From Thermoleophilia bacterium (GTDB lineage: Bacteria; Actinomycetota; Thermoleophilia; Gaiellales; Gaiellaceae), in NCBI GenBank assembly GCA_023382435.1, contig JAHDVS010000005.1, forward strand, positions 47,047 through 111,046: a stretch of 64,000 nucleotides of DNA. Direction: 5' to 3'. Position 1 is the first letter of the stretch. The number at the start of each line of letters is the position of its first letter. The notes beneath the pieces are model-generated. The model was not told the DNA's origin and did no database searches. It was given only the letters and a program-made list of their open reading frames with translations. Positions 42,648 to 50,796 of the stretch are shown in pieces. The translations under genes and the position numbers were made by a program.

Positions 42648-45600
42648 CTACCGCCCGAAGCTGTGCGCCTCCGGGAGCGACGGGCGCAGCTCGGCCACGT
42701 TTGCCACGCGCCTGGCCAGGGGGGCGAGCGAGAGGAGCTCGTCGCAGACGACGTTGCGGTTGCGCCCGTTGGCCTCGAAGCGCCCGCGGGCGAGCAGCAG
42801 CGGCTCCCCGCGGATCGTCGCGCGGTGGCGGTCGTAGACGGGCGGCGGCACGACGAGATTCACCTGCCCGTGCTCATCCTCCAGCAGCATGAACACGACC
42901 CCCCTTGCCGTCGCCGGCCGCTGTCGCGCGACGACGAGCCCGGCCACGGCGACCCGCTCGCCGTGGCCGCATTGTGCAAGCTCGCTGCTCGAGACGGCGC
43001 CGGCGGGCAGGTGAGGCCGCAGCAACGCGAGCGGGTGAGGCCCGACCGAGAGCGCCGTCGCGCGGTAGTCGGCGAGCACTCGCTCCCACGCCGACTCCTC
43101 GGGCAGCTCCGGCACCTCCGAGGTCGGCCCGAGCGGCAGCACGAGCTGGCGCGCGGCCCCGCCCGAGCCCGTGCTCGCCGGCCGCGGCGCGAGCCCGAGC
43201 TGCCAGAGGAGCTCCCGCCGCGACCCGCCGAATGCGTCGCAGGCCCCGGAGAGAACGAGCGCCTCGAGCGCGGGGCGATCGAGTGGCGCCCGCCGCGCCA
43301 GGTCGGCGACAGCGCAGAAGGCCCCACCCGCCTCCCGCTCCGCGACGAGCGCCCGGGCCGGCTCCTCCCCGAGCCCCCGGATGAACCCGAGCCCGATCCG
43401 GACGCTGTCCCCCTCGAGCGTGCAGGCCGCCTCGCTCGCGTTCACGTCGGGTCCGCGCACCCGGCGCCCGCGCCGTTGCGCGTCCCGGACGAGGCTCGCG
43501 GGCGGGTAGAAGCCCATCGGCTGGGCGTTCAAAAGCGCGCACAGAAGCTCGGCCGGGTAGTGGTGGCGAAGCCACGCCGACTGGTAGGCGAGCAGCGCGA
43601 ACGCGGCCGCATGCGACTTCGGGAACCCGAACGAGGCGAAACCGAGCAGCTTCTCGAACACCCGCTCCGCCGTCCCCCGGTCGACCCCGCGGGCCGTCGC
43701 CCCGCCGACGAAGCGCTGACGGTACGCCTCGATCGCGTCGCGGCTGCGCTTGCGGCTCATCGCGCGCCGCAGCCCCTCGGCCTCCCCCACCGTGAACCCG
43801 GCGAGCGCGACCGCCACGCCCAGCACCTGCTCCTGGAAGACGACGACGCCGAGCGTCTCCCGCAGCGGCTCCTCGAGCAGCGGGTGGTCGTACGGAGGCA
43901 CGTAGCCCGGATCAGCCCGCAGGCGCTGGCGCCGCTCGACGTACGGGTGCACCGCCCCGCCCTGGATCGGACCGGGCCGCACGAGCGCGACCTCCACGGT
44001 CAGGTCGTCGAGGCTCTCCGGCAGCGTGCGGACGAGCATCTGCATCTGCGCCCGGCTCTCGATCTGAAAGACGCCGACGGTGTCGGCCGCCTGGATCTCC
44101 CGGTACACCGCTGGGTCGTCGAGCGGGATCCGCGACAGGTCGATCGGCTCCCCGCGGCGTCGCGCGATCGCCTCCACGCACTCCTCGACGGCGGAGAGCA
44201 TCCCGAGGCCGAGCAGGTCGATCTTGAGGAAGCCCGCGTCCGCGCAGGAGTCCTTGTCCCACTGGCAGAGCTGCCTGCCTGCCATCGCCGCCGGCACGAC
44301 CGGAACGAGCTCGACGAGCGGGCGACTCGAGATCACCATTCCCCCGGGGTGCTGCGAGATGTGGCGCGGCAGACCGGCGATCTCGGCGCACAGCTCCGGC
44401 AGCGCCCGCCAGCGCGGCGAGCGGAGCTTCTCCCGGGCGCCCGGAGCGAGCGCGAGCTCCCGCCCGACCTCGCGGGCATCCCAGCCCTCGGAGAGGCGCG
44501 CGAGCCGCTCGAGCTCGGCGGCTGGCAGGCCGAGCGCCTTGCCGACCTCCCTGATCGCGCCGCGCGCACGGTAGGTGGCGAAGCTCGCGACGAGCGCCGC
44601 GTGCTCGCGGCCGTAGCGCTCGATCACCGCGGGGATCAGTCTTTCGCGGATGTCCCGGGGAAAGTCGAGGTCGATGTCGGGCACCGAGACCAGCTCGCGG
44701 TTGAGGAAGCGCCCGAGCGAGAGGCCGGCGGCGATCGGATCGACGTGCGAGAGGCCGGTCAGATAGCAGACGATCGAGCCGACCGAGCTGCCGCGGCCGC
44801 GTCCGGGCGGGAGGGTGTGCCGCGGCGAGCCCGCGCCGCGCACCTCGAGCGCGACCCGCCGCGCCAGCTCGAGCACGTCGTGGTGGAGGAGGAAGAAGCC
44901 GGAGAGCCGAAGCTCCGCGATCAGTGCGAGCTCCTCCTCGAGCCGGGCGCCGGGCCCGCTCTCGTGTGGGGAGCCCCGGTAGCGGCGGGCGAGCTCGTCC
45001 CGGCAGATCCTCGCGAGCTGGACGTCGGCGGGGTCGTCCTGCCCGGAGAAGTCCGGGTAGCGGTAGCCGAGCTCCCGGGTCAGATCGAACTCGAGCCGCT
45101 CGGCCAGCTCCACGGTCGCCCGCACCGCGTCCGGGTCGTCGGGGAAGCGGGCCGCCGCCTCCCCCGGCGAGACGAGCACGAACTGGTCGTTGCCGCGCCG
45201 CTCGGGCTCGCAGCCGTCGAGGGGCGTGCCGCAGCGGATCGCGACGAGGACGTCCTGGAGGCGGGCGCGGCGCGGGTGGTGCGCGTGGACGTCGCCGGTC
45301 GCGACCGTCCGCACGCCGAGCGACGAGGCTAGGTCGCGCAGCGCCGCGTTGCGCCGCGTGTCCCCGCGCAGGTACGGCCGCTGCAGCTCGACGTAGAAGC
45401 GCTCCCGGCCGAGCGCGCGGGCGAGCCGGGCGGCGGCGTTCGGGTCGCGGACAGCGAGCCCGCTGCGGGCGCAGCCGGAGAGGCAGACGAGCCCGTCGGA
45501 GCGCTCCTCGAGCAGGGCGAGGTCGAGTGCCGGCTCGAGACGGGTGGGTGACCCCGTTGGGGGTGGGGTGGCGGGAGCTCCTCTCCGGCCGTGCGCTGCC

Positions 45601-45881
45601 GTCAGGAGCCGGCAGAGGTTCGCGTAGCCGCGCTGGGACTCGCAGAGCAGCGTCACGTGCGCGCCGCCCGCGAGCGTCACCTCGGCGCCCGTGATCGGGC
45701 GCACCCCGAGCGCCTTCGCCGCGTGGGCGTGCTCGAGCGAGCCGTGGAGGCCGTCGTGGTCGGTGAGCGCGAGTGCCCCGTACCCGAGCTCGGCGGCGCG
45801 CGCGGCCAGCTCCTCCGGCAGCGACGCCCCGTCGAGGAACGAGTACGCCGAGTGGCAGTGCAGCTCGACGTAGGGTTGCAT
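42648..45881 (-). CDS. dnaE2: Error-prone DNA polymerase III alpha subunit DnaE2 (ImuC)
   Basis: Replicative-type polymerase used for SOS mutagenesis. 1077 residues, the size of DnaE2 rather than DnaE1. PHP domain at the N-terminus (VELHCHSAYSFLDGAS, LTDHDGLHG), palm with catalytic Asp (VSVPDIDLDFPRDIRE), fingers, helix-hairpin-helix, and a C-terminal OB fold (VAVAGLVVARQRPATARG). Works with ImuB as an adaptor to the clamp. Two LexA boxes abut the ATG at 45881 (see those entries). Convergent with the glycosyltransferase operon. Confidence 0.95.
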   Translation of the reverse strand: MQPYVELHCHSAYSFLDGASLPEELAARAAELGYGALALTDHDGLHGSLEHAHAAKALGVRPITGAEVTLAGGAHVTLLCESQRGYANLCRLLTAAHGRRGAPATPPPTGSPTRLEPALDLALLEERSDGLVCLSGCARSGLAVRDPNAAARLARALGRERFYVELQRPYLRGDTRRNAALRDLASSLGVRTVATGDVHAHHPRRARLQDVLVAIRCGTPLDGCEPERRGNDQFVLVSPGEAAARFPDDPDAVRATVELAERLEFDLTRELGYRYPDFSGQDDPADVQLARICRDELARRYRGSPHESGPGARLEEELALIAELRLSGFFLLHHDVLELARRVALEVRGAGSPRHTLPPGRGRGSSVGSIVCYLTGLSHVDPIAAGLSLGRFLNRELVSVPDIDLDFPRDIRERLIPAVIERYGREHAALVASFATYRARGAIREVGKALGLPAAELERLARLSEGWDAREVGRELALAPGAREKLRSPRWRALPELCAEIAGLPRHISQHPGGMVISSRPLVELVPVVPAAMAGRQLCQWDKDSCADAGFLKIDLLGLGMLSAVEECVEAIARRRGEPIDLSRIPLDDPAVYREIQAADTVGVFQIESRAQMQMLVRTLPESLDDLTVEVALVRPGPIQGGAVHPYVERRQRLRADPGYVPPYDHPLLEEPLRETLGVVVFQEQVLGVAVALAGFTVGEAEGLRRAMSRKRSRDAIEAYRQRFVGGATARGVDRGTAERVFEKLLGFASFGFPKSHAAAFALLAYQSAWLRHHYPAELLCALLNAQPMGFYPPASLVRDAQRRGRRVRGPDVNASEAACTLEGDSVRIGLGFIRGLGEEPARALVAEREAGGAFCAVADLARRAPLDRPALEALVLSGACDAFGGSRRELLWQLGLAPRPASTGSGGAARQLVLPLGPTSEVPELPEESAWERVLADYRATALSVGPHPLALLRPHLPAGAVSSSELAQCGHGERVAVAGLVVARQRPATARGVVFMLLEDEHGQVNLVVPPPVYDRHRATIRGEPLLLARGRFEANGRNRNVVCDELLSLAPLARRVANVAELRPSLPEAHSFGR

Positions 45882-45883
45882 AC

Positions 45884-45895
45884 GAACGTATGTTC
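45884..45895 (-). promoter_or_regulatory. LexA (SOS) box 1 of dnaE2
   Basis: GAAC-GTAT-GTTC, the mycobacterial-type LexA palindrome, starting 3 bases upstream of the dnaE2 ATG and covering the -10 TAGAAC (45892-45897). Confidence 0.85.
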
Positions 45896-45921
45896 TACTT
45901 GAACAGGTGTTCCCTCGTCAA
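45892..45921 (-). promoter_or_regulatory. SOS promoter of dnaE2
   Basis: Minus strand: -35 TTGACG (45916-45921), 18 bp, -10 TAGAAC (45892-45897). The -35 overlaps the stop codon of the upstream lipoprotein gene. Geometry is the same as for imuB. Confidence 0.65.
45901..45912 (-). promoter_or_regulatory. LexA (SOS) box 2 of dnaE2
   Basis: GAAC-AGGT-GTTC, 17 bp start to start from box 1, lying between the -35 and -10. Confidence 0.8.
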
Positions 45922-47540
45922 GGAGCGCGGGTCAGACTCGGCACCACCTTGCGCGGGAACCCGGAGTAGGCGATCTCGTCGAAGCGGATCTCTGCCCCGC
46001 CGTCGCCGAACGTCTCCACGAACACGCCGAATGCCCCGCTCTCGGGGAGGTCGACATCCCAGGCCGTCACGACCTCCTTGCCGTCCACCCACAGCTCGAT
46101 CCTCCTCTCACCGCACGTTCCCTCGATGCGGTAGCTCTCCGCTCCCGCCTCGATCGCGTCCGAGGGAGCCCACGACCCGCCCCCGGTCAGGATCGTCGTC
46201 TCCCCGTTCCGACGCTCGAGGATCGCGTAGGTGCCGTCCGAGCCGATCCCGGCCGCGAAGTGATTGTCGATGTCCTCGTAGCCGCACACGAACCCGAACC
46301 CGGTGTCGGTCGACTCGCCGGTGTCCCGCGCATCGAGGCGGATGGACGAGCGAGAGGGAACCGCCAGCGGGGCCGCCGAGATCGCGAGCCAGCGCGGCTC
46401 GCTCGCTCGCACGACGAGGCTTCCCTGCTCGTACCCGGCCGACGACGTCTCGCCACCGTAGCTCTCCCAGCCGGAGGCCGGATCGTCGAACAAGTCCGTC
46501 GCGTAGACCCCGAAGCCGCTGGCGGGCTCGACCGCCCAGGCGGGGTCGACGTCGGCCGCCGGGTCGTCGGTCAGCCGCACCTGCCCGCTGCCGTCGGCGT
46601 TCATCACGTAGATCTCGGCGTTCCCGTCCCGCTTGCTCACGAATGCGATCCGCGACCCGTCCGGCGACCACTCCGGGCCGAAGTCGGCCCCGGGCGATCG
46701 GCTCAGGTTGACGGGCTCACCGCCCGGGGCGGGGACGACGCAGATCTCCGGGTCGAGATCCTCCGTCGTGCAGTCGTACGCGATCGAAGCCCCGTCGGGC
46801 GACCAATCGGCGGCGACCGACGTGAGCACGTCTGCCCACGTGGCCGCGGGCTCGTAGCCGGCCGACCCGTCGAGGGGTAGGACGCGGAGTGCCCCCGAGA
46901 AACCCTCCCCGGCCTCGATCACCGCAATCGCGCTCCCGTCGGGGGCCCACGTCGGACTCGAGAAACCCTTTCCGCCCTCGACGAGGAGCCGCTCCTCGCT
47001 CCCGTCAGGAGCCGCGATCGAGATGCCCTCGGACCCGGCGTCGAACGCGATCCGTGACCCGTCCGGCGACCACGCCGGCCAGTAGAACCCTGTGCCCTCT
47101 CGCCAGACGTTGTCGAGGACGTAGGTGTCCGAGCCCGGGACGACGATCTCGATCCCCCCGGAGGCGACAGAGAACGCGACCCACCCGGTCGCGGCGGAGG
47201 CATCCGGCTGGTACTCGTCCCAGGTGTCGAGCGTCACCTGGGCCTGCCTGGAGCCGTCGACGCCCATGCGGAAGATCTCCAGGTCGCCGTCCCGGTCGCT
47301 TGCGAACAGCAGCACCGTCTCTCCGGCAGGAAGCTCGGGCTCGGCTGTCTCCGCGGGGCCAGTCGCTGGCTCTGGAGCTGAAGCCGGCGCCGGTTCGCTC
47401 GCGGGCGCTGCCGTCGCGACCGGCGTGCTTGGCTGCACCTGACCCTGGAGAGCCTCCTGCTCCCCGCCGCCGCACGCCGGGAACAGCACGGCGCCAGCGG
47501 CCAACGCGACTGCCGCGGCACGCCACGAGCTTCTGCTCAC
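45918..47540 (-). CDS. TolB-like beta-propeller lipoprotein with LamG-like C-terminal domain
   Basis: 540 residues. Export signal ending FPAC at residue 23 (weak lipobox), a Pro/Ala/Glu-rich linker (to about 75), a WD40-like TolB propeller with repeated WSPDGSRIAF-type blades (about 78-340: DGDLEIFRMGVDGS, WAPDGSAIAVI, NAEIYVMNADGSG), then a jelly-roll-like domain (about 350-535: FDDPASGWESY, GFVCGYEDIDNHFAAGIGS, GTYAILERRNG, AEIRFDEIAYSGF). That last domain is shared with the FHA protein at 58381-59475. It probably senses or binds a surface ligand. The GTG at 47540 is leaderless by its promoter. Inserted between imuB and dnaE2. Confidence 0.8.
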   Translation of the reverse strand: MSRSSWRAAAVALAAGAVLFPACGGGEQEALQGQVQPSTPVATAAPASEPAPASAPEPATGPAETAEPELPAGETVLLFASDRDGDLEIFRMGVDGSRQAQVTLDTWDEYQPDASAATGWVAFSVASGGIEIVVPGSDTYVLDNVWREGTGFYWPAWSPDGSRIAFDAGSEGISIAAPDGSEERLLVEGGKGFSSPTWAPDGSAIAVIEAGEGFSGALRVLPLDGSAGYEPAATWADVLTSVAADWSPDGASIAYDCTTEDLDPEICVVPAPGGEPVNLSRSPGADFGPEWSPDGSRIAFVSKRDGNAEIYVMNADGSGQVRLTDDPAADVDPAWAVEPASGFGVYATDLFDDPASGWESYGGETSSAGYEQGSLVVRASEPRWLAISAAPLAVPSRSSIRLDARDTGESTDTGFGFVCGYEDIDNHFAAGIGSDGTYAILERRNGETTILTGGGSWAPSDAIEAGAESYRIEGTCGERRIELWVDGKEVVTAWDVDLPESGAFGVFVETFGDGGAEIRFDEIAYSGFPRKVVPSLTRAP

Positions 47541-47546
47541 GGCGTA

Positions 47547-47575
47547 ATTATTCGCCGCCTCCTGCCGGACGTCAA
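47547..47575 (-). promoter_or_regulatory. Promoter of the propeller lipoprotein gene
   Basis: Minus strand: -35 TTGACG (47570-47575), 17 bp, -10 AATAAT (47547-47552), then 6 bases to the GTG start at 47540. This is the clearest leaderless promoter in the window. Confidence 0.65.
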
Positions 47576-47593
47576 ACGCCCGGCACGTCCCCG

Positions 47594-47818
47594 TCACGCG
47601 CGCTGGCGAAACCACCGACCGGAGGCCTCGTCGCGGAACACGACCGCGTTCTCGCCCGTCTCGAGCACGAGCTCGAAGTAGCGCCGCCGCACGGGTCTGC
47701 CGGTCCACCAGCGCTCGGCGATGAGCCACTCCTCCCGCACGTGCGCCACCGCGACCGGCCCGACCCGCTCCGGTATCCCGCCGGGGGCGGCGACGGCTAC
47801 GGGACGCGGCTCGTTCAG
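47594..47818 (-). CDS. DUF6504-like small protein downstream of imuB
   Basis: 74 residues if started at the CTG at 47818, which overlaps the imuB stop as CTGA. It begins NEPRPVAVAAPGGIPERVG and ends RRYFELVLETGENAVVFRDEASGRWFRQ, matching what I remember of DUF6504, a small family that follows imuB or dnaE2 in actinobacteria. A GTG at 47749 would give only 51 residues and drop the EPxxV start, so CTG fits better. Function unknown; probably an accessory of the mutasome. Confidence 0.6.
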   Translation of the reverse strand: MNEPRPVAVAAPGGIPERVGPVAVAHVREEWLIAERWWTGRPVRRRYFELVLETGENAVVFRDEASGRWFRQRA

Positions 47819-48999
47819 TCGTCGCGCGGGACGAGGACGGCTCTCGCCTCCGGGATTCGCGACCACGGCGCGACCTCCACGACGGTGCCCACGGCGTCGA
47901 TCCCGGCCGCCGCCCTGACCTGACGCAGGCCTTCGCGCAAGAGCTCGCGCAGCCGCCTGCCCTCCGGGCGGACGAGCTCCTCCTGGACCCCGACCGATCC
48001 GGCGAGCGCGGAGAGTACGAGCCGCAGCTCGACGGCCGGCCCCGGCAGCTCCGCGAGCTTCGGCGCGAGCGCCGCCTGCAGGCGGCGGGGCTCCGCCGTC
48101 GGCTCGCGCAGCGTCACCGCCCGCCGCCAGGAGCCGCCCGCGGCAAGACGAGCCGAGAGCGCGAGCTGGCGCGGTGCCCGTCCGGCTCGCTCTGGCCGCG
48201 CGAGCAGGCGGTCGAGGAGAGCGGCGAGGCCCCACTCGAGCGTGAGCGCGTTCGCGACCGCCTCCGGGAACGCGAGCGACTCGGCGAGCTCCTCCGCCGG
48301 CCGACGCGGCTTCACCGCCCGGTCGTCCTCCCCGTGCGCGAGGCGCCAGGCCTGCTCGCCGTCGCGGCCGAGGCGGTCAGCGACTGCGGCGCCGGGCAGC
48401 CGGGCCAGCTCCCCGAGCCGGCGCACACCGAGGTCAGCGAGCTCGCGGCGACGCTCCGGGGTGAGCGGCAGCACGTCGAGCGGCAGGGGCTCGAGAAACA
48501 GCGCCTCATCCCCGTCGTCGACGACCAGCGCCTGACCGGGCGGTGCGACACTTGCGGCCGCGAGCGCGGCAAAGCGGCGCGCCGCTGCGCCGATGCGCGG
48601 CTCCCACTCCGGCCCGGCGGCGTCGAGCGCCCGCCTCAGCACCGAGCGGAGCCCGCCCGCGAGCCGCTCGACCCCCGCCGTCTCGAAGTAGGCGCAGCCG
48701 GGCTGAACGGGCTCGACGGCGAGACCGGCTGCCTCGAGCCGGCGAAGTAGCCGCTCCCACTCCTCCGCGACCGCGGCCGGGTCGCGCTCGACGAGCGCGA
48801 GCTCCGGGCAGGCGGCGAGCGCCTCGCCGAGACGCATTCCCGGCCGGACGCCCGCCTGCCGCGCCGCTTCCGTGCACGGCCCGACGAGATCGCGCTCGCC
48901 CGCCGCAGGTGCGAGCGCCGCCGGCCCGCCGACGAGCTCGAGCCGGGCGCGCAGCGCCGCGCGGAGCGCGAACACGTCGATCGTGAGGCAAGCGATCAT
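47815..48999 (-). CDS. imuB: ImuB, catalytically inactive Y-family polymerase-like protein
   Basis: 394 residues of DinB/UmuC fold: N-terminal MIACLTIDVFALRAAL, fingers, GIGA-like region (WEPRIGAAARRFAALAAA), helix-hairpin-helix (LADLGVRRLGELARLPGAAVADRLG) and little-finger domain. The catalytic acidic pair of DinB (SxDE) is replaced (GCAYFETAGVERL), as known for ImuB, which bridges DnaE2 to the sliding clamp. No imuA-like gene precedes it. Transcribed from an SOS promoter with two LexA boxes that abut the ATG at 48999. Confidence 0.88.
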   Translation of the reverse strand: MIACLTIDVFALRAALRARLELVGGPAALAPAAGERDLVGPCTEAARQAGVRPGMRLGEALAACPELALVERDPAAVAEEWERLLRRLEAAGLAVEPVQPGCAYFETAGVERLAGGLRSVLRRALDAAGPEWEPRIGAAARRFAALAAASVAPPGQALVVDDGDEALFLEPLPLDVLPLTPERRRELADLGVRRLGELARLPGAAVADRLGRDGEQAWRLAHGEDDRAVKPRRPAEELAESLAFPEAVANALTLEWGLAALLDRLLARPERAGRAPRQLALSARLAAGGSWRRAVTLREPTAEPRRLQAALAPKLAELPGPAVELRLVLSALAGSVGVQEELVRPEGRRLRELLREGLRQVRAAAGIDAVGTVVEVAPWSRIPEARAVLVPRDD

Positions 49000-49001
49000 G
49001 C

Positions 49002-49013
49002 GAACACATGTTC
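49002..49013 (-). promoter_or_regulatory. LexA (SOS) box 1 of imuB
   Basis: GAAC-ACAT-GTTC, 3 bases upstream of the imuB ATG, the same distance as at dnaE2. Confidence 0.85.
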
Positions 49014-49039
49014 TATACGAACGGACGTTCTCCTGTCAA
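49010..49039 (-). promoter_or_regulatory. SOS promoter of imuB
   Basis: Minus strand: -35 TTGACA (49034-49039), 18 bp, -10 TAGAAC (49010-49015); a TATAGA at 16 bp spacing is an alternative -10. LexA box 1 covers the -10 and box 2 the spacer. Confidence 0.7.
49019..49030 (-). promoter_or_regulatory. LexA (SOS) box 2 of imuB
   Basis: GAAC-GGAC-GTTC, 17 bp start to start from box 1, exactly as at dnaE2. Confidence 0.85.
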
Positions 49040-49133
49040 GCTCCCGGATCCGCCCACACGGCTACGGGTGCAAGCCGAAAGTGGCCGTCGTTCTCAAGGG
49101 CACGCTCGATTAAGACGCCAGGGCCGGGCCGCG

Positions 49134-49826
49134 CTAGCCGGAAACGAGCTCGGCCGCGGGGCCGACCATCCGAGTGAAGCGAGGAACGACACCGAGCACG
49201 CTCTCGCGCGCGCAGAAGGGAATGTCGCTCTCGAGGCCCGCCCCGAGCAGGTTGCGAGCGCTCTGGCTCGCGCCGAGCCCCTCCTCCGCGCTCGGGAACG
49301 AGCGGCTCAGGCGAACCGCGGCGGCCGCCGCGTCGGTCGGCTCGCCGCCGAGCAACTCGACGATCCGGCCCGCGCAGTAGGCATCGTCGATCGCGAACGC
49401 GCCCAGCACGCCGGCGCACACGACAACGATGTCCTCACCGGCCTCGCGGGCGGCCGCCGTGACCGCCTCCAGATTGAGGAGGCTCCCGGCGAGAACCCAC
49501 CGGCACGCCGCGGCGGCCGAGACGAGCGCCCGGGTGCCGTTCGTCGTCGTCAGGATCACCGCCCCGTCCCCCGCGCCCGCGAACTCCTGCGGCGAGTTCC
49601 CCCGGTCGAAACCGGGAATCCGTACGCAACCCCGCTCCCCCGCGAGCAGCCCGCCCTCGTCGCGCGCGAGCGCCCTCGCCTCGTCCACCTCCGCGCAGGA
49701 GAGCACGCGCGAGTGGCCGGCGGCGAGCGCCTGGGCGATCGTCGAGGTCGCCCTCAGGACGTCGACGACGATCGCGGTCGGGGCCGGAGCCGTCTCGGCG
49801 GGGGTGAAGGCGACGTGGACGCGCAC
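49134..49826 (-). CDS. ComB-family 2-phosphosulfolactate phosphatase-like protein
   Basis: 230 residues. Family motifs: VVDVLRATSTIAQALAAG, LLAGERGCVRIPGFDRGNSPQEF, ILTTTNGTRAL, VVVCAGVLGAFAIDDAYCAG. ComB removes phosphate from 2-phosphosulfolactate in coenzyme M synthesis; bacterial members without that pathway have an uncertain role. TAGGAT (49835-49840) ends 8 bases before the GTG start. It stands alone, divergent from the rhomboid gene. Confidence 0.87.
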   Translation of the reverse strand: MRVHVAFTPAETAPAPTAIVVDVLRATSTIAQALAAGHSRVLSCAEVDEARALARDEGGLLAGERGCVRIPGFDRGNSPQEFAGAGDGAVILTTTNGTRALVSAAAACRWVLAGSLLNLEAVTAAAREAGEDIVVVCAGVLGAFAIDDAYCAGRIVELLGGEPTDAAAAAVRLSRSFPSAEEGLGASQSARNLLGAGLESDIPFCARESVLGVVPRFTRMVGPAAELVSG

Positions 49827-49880
49827 GGGGCCGGATCCTATCCGGCGCGGCCTCACCGGCCAGGCGATTACGATGCGGGG

Positions 49881-50738
49881 GTGCCGGAGACGACGGAGCT
49901 GACGGTCTGCTACCGGCACCCGCGCGTCGAGACCGCTGTCCGCTGCTCCGAGTGCGGCCGGCCGATCTGCACGGAGTGCATGGTCTTCGGGCCGGTGGGG
50001 ATCCGCTGCCCCGACTGCTCGGGCCGGCCGACGGGCGCCCGCCAGACGGCGCGAACGGTGCGCACGGCCGGAGAGCGCGTCCCGGCCGGGGCCGTGACGA
50101 TCGCGCTCGTCTCCGTGAGCGTCGGCGTCTTCGTAGCTGCGCTCGGCTCCGGCGCAGGCTGGCGGACGCTCTCGGGCCCGATCTTCGAGCACGGGGCGCT
50201 CTACGGGCCCTTCGTCGCCGACGGCGAGTGGTGGCGGGTGATCACCGGCGCGTTCCTCCATTCCGGGCCGATCCACCTCCTCTTCAACATGCTCGCGCTC
50301 TGGTGGTTCGGAAGGTCGCTCGAGCACCTCCTCGGCCCGGGCCGCTACCTCGGCATCTACCTCGCGTCGGCGCTCGCCGGCTCGGCCGGGGCACTTCTGC
50401 TCTCGCCGACGACACCGACCGTCGGGGCCTCCGGGGCGGTGTTCGGGATCCTCGGCGCCGGCCTCGTGCTGGAGCGCAACCGCGTCTACGTGTTCGGCGG
50501 CAGCGCGATGGCGATCGTCGTGATCAACCTGATCCTCACGTTCTCGATCACCGGGATCTCGATCGGCGGGCACCTCGGCGGCCTCGCCGGCGGGATCGCA
50601 TCGATGCTGCTCCTGCGCCGCTACGGGCGCAGCGCGCCGCTCGCGAGTCGCGACGGCCTGCCGGCGCTCGCGGCGCTCGTCGGCGTCGCGATCGTCAGCG
50701 TGGCGATCGCCTACGCACGCGTGCGCGGCCTCGCCTAA
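49881..50738 (+). CDS. Rhomboid intramembrane serine protease with N-terminal zinc finger
   Basis: 285 residues. Residues 8-50 hold a B-box-like Cys/His cluster (CYRHPRVETAVRCSECGRPIC, CPDC). Six membrane helices follow with WWRVITGAFLHSGPIHLLFNMLALW, the catalytic Ser in GASGAVFGILGAG and His in GGHLGGLAGG, so it should be an active serine protease. TACGAT (49869-49874) lies 6 bases before the GTG start. Upstream neighbour of the FHA-HtrA gene on the same strand; it may process membrane-anchored proteins of the adjacent cluster. Confidence 0.9.
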   Translation: MPETTELTVCYRHPRVETAVRCSECGRPICTECMVFGPVGIRCPDCSGRPTGARQTARTVRTAGERVPAGAVTIALVSVSVGVFVAALGSGAGWRTLSGPIFEHGALYGPFVADGEWWRVITGAFLHSGPIHLLFNMLALWWFGRSLEHLLGPGRYLGIYLASALAGSAGALLLSPTTPTVGASGAVFGILGAGLVLERNRVYVFGGSAMAIVVINLILTFSITGISIGGHLGGLAGGIASMLLLRRYGRSAPLASRDGLPALAALVGVAIVSVAIAYARVRGLA

Positions 50739-50796
50739 CGGCCAGCCGGGACGTAGAATCCCCCGGCCGACCACGCTTTTCCGAAGGAGGCTCCGT

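Noticed and set aside
47819..48235. Longer form of the DUF6504-like gene running back into imuB
   Set aside because: The extra residues are the Arg/Ala/Gly-rich shadow of imuB.
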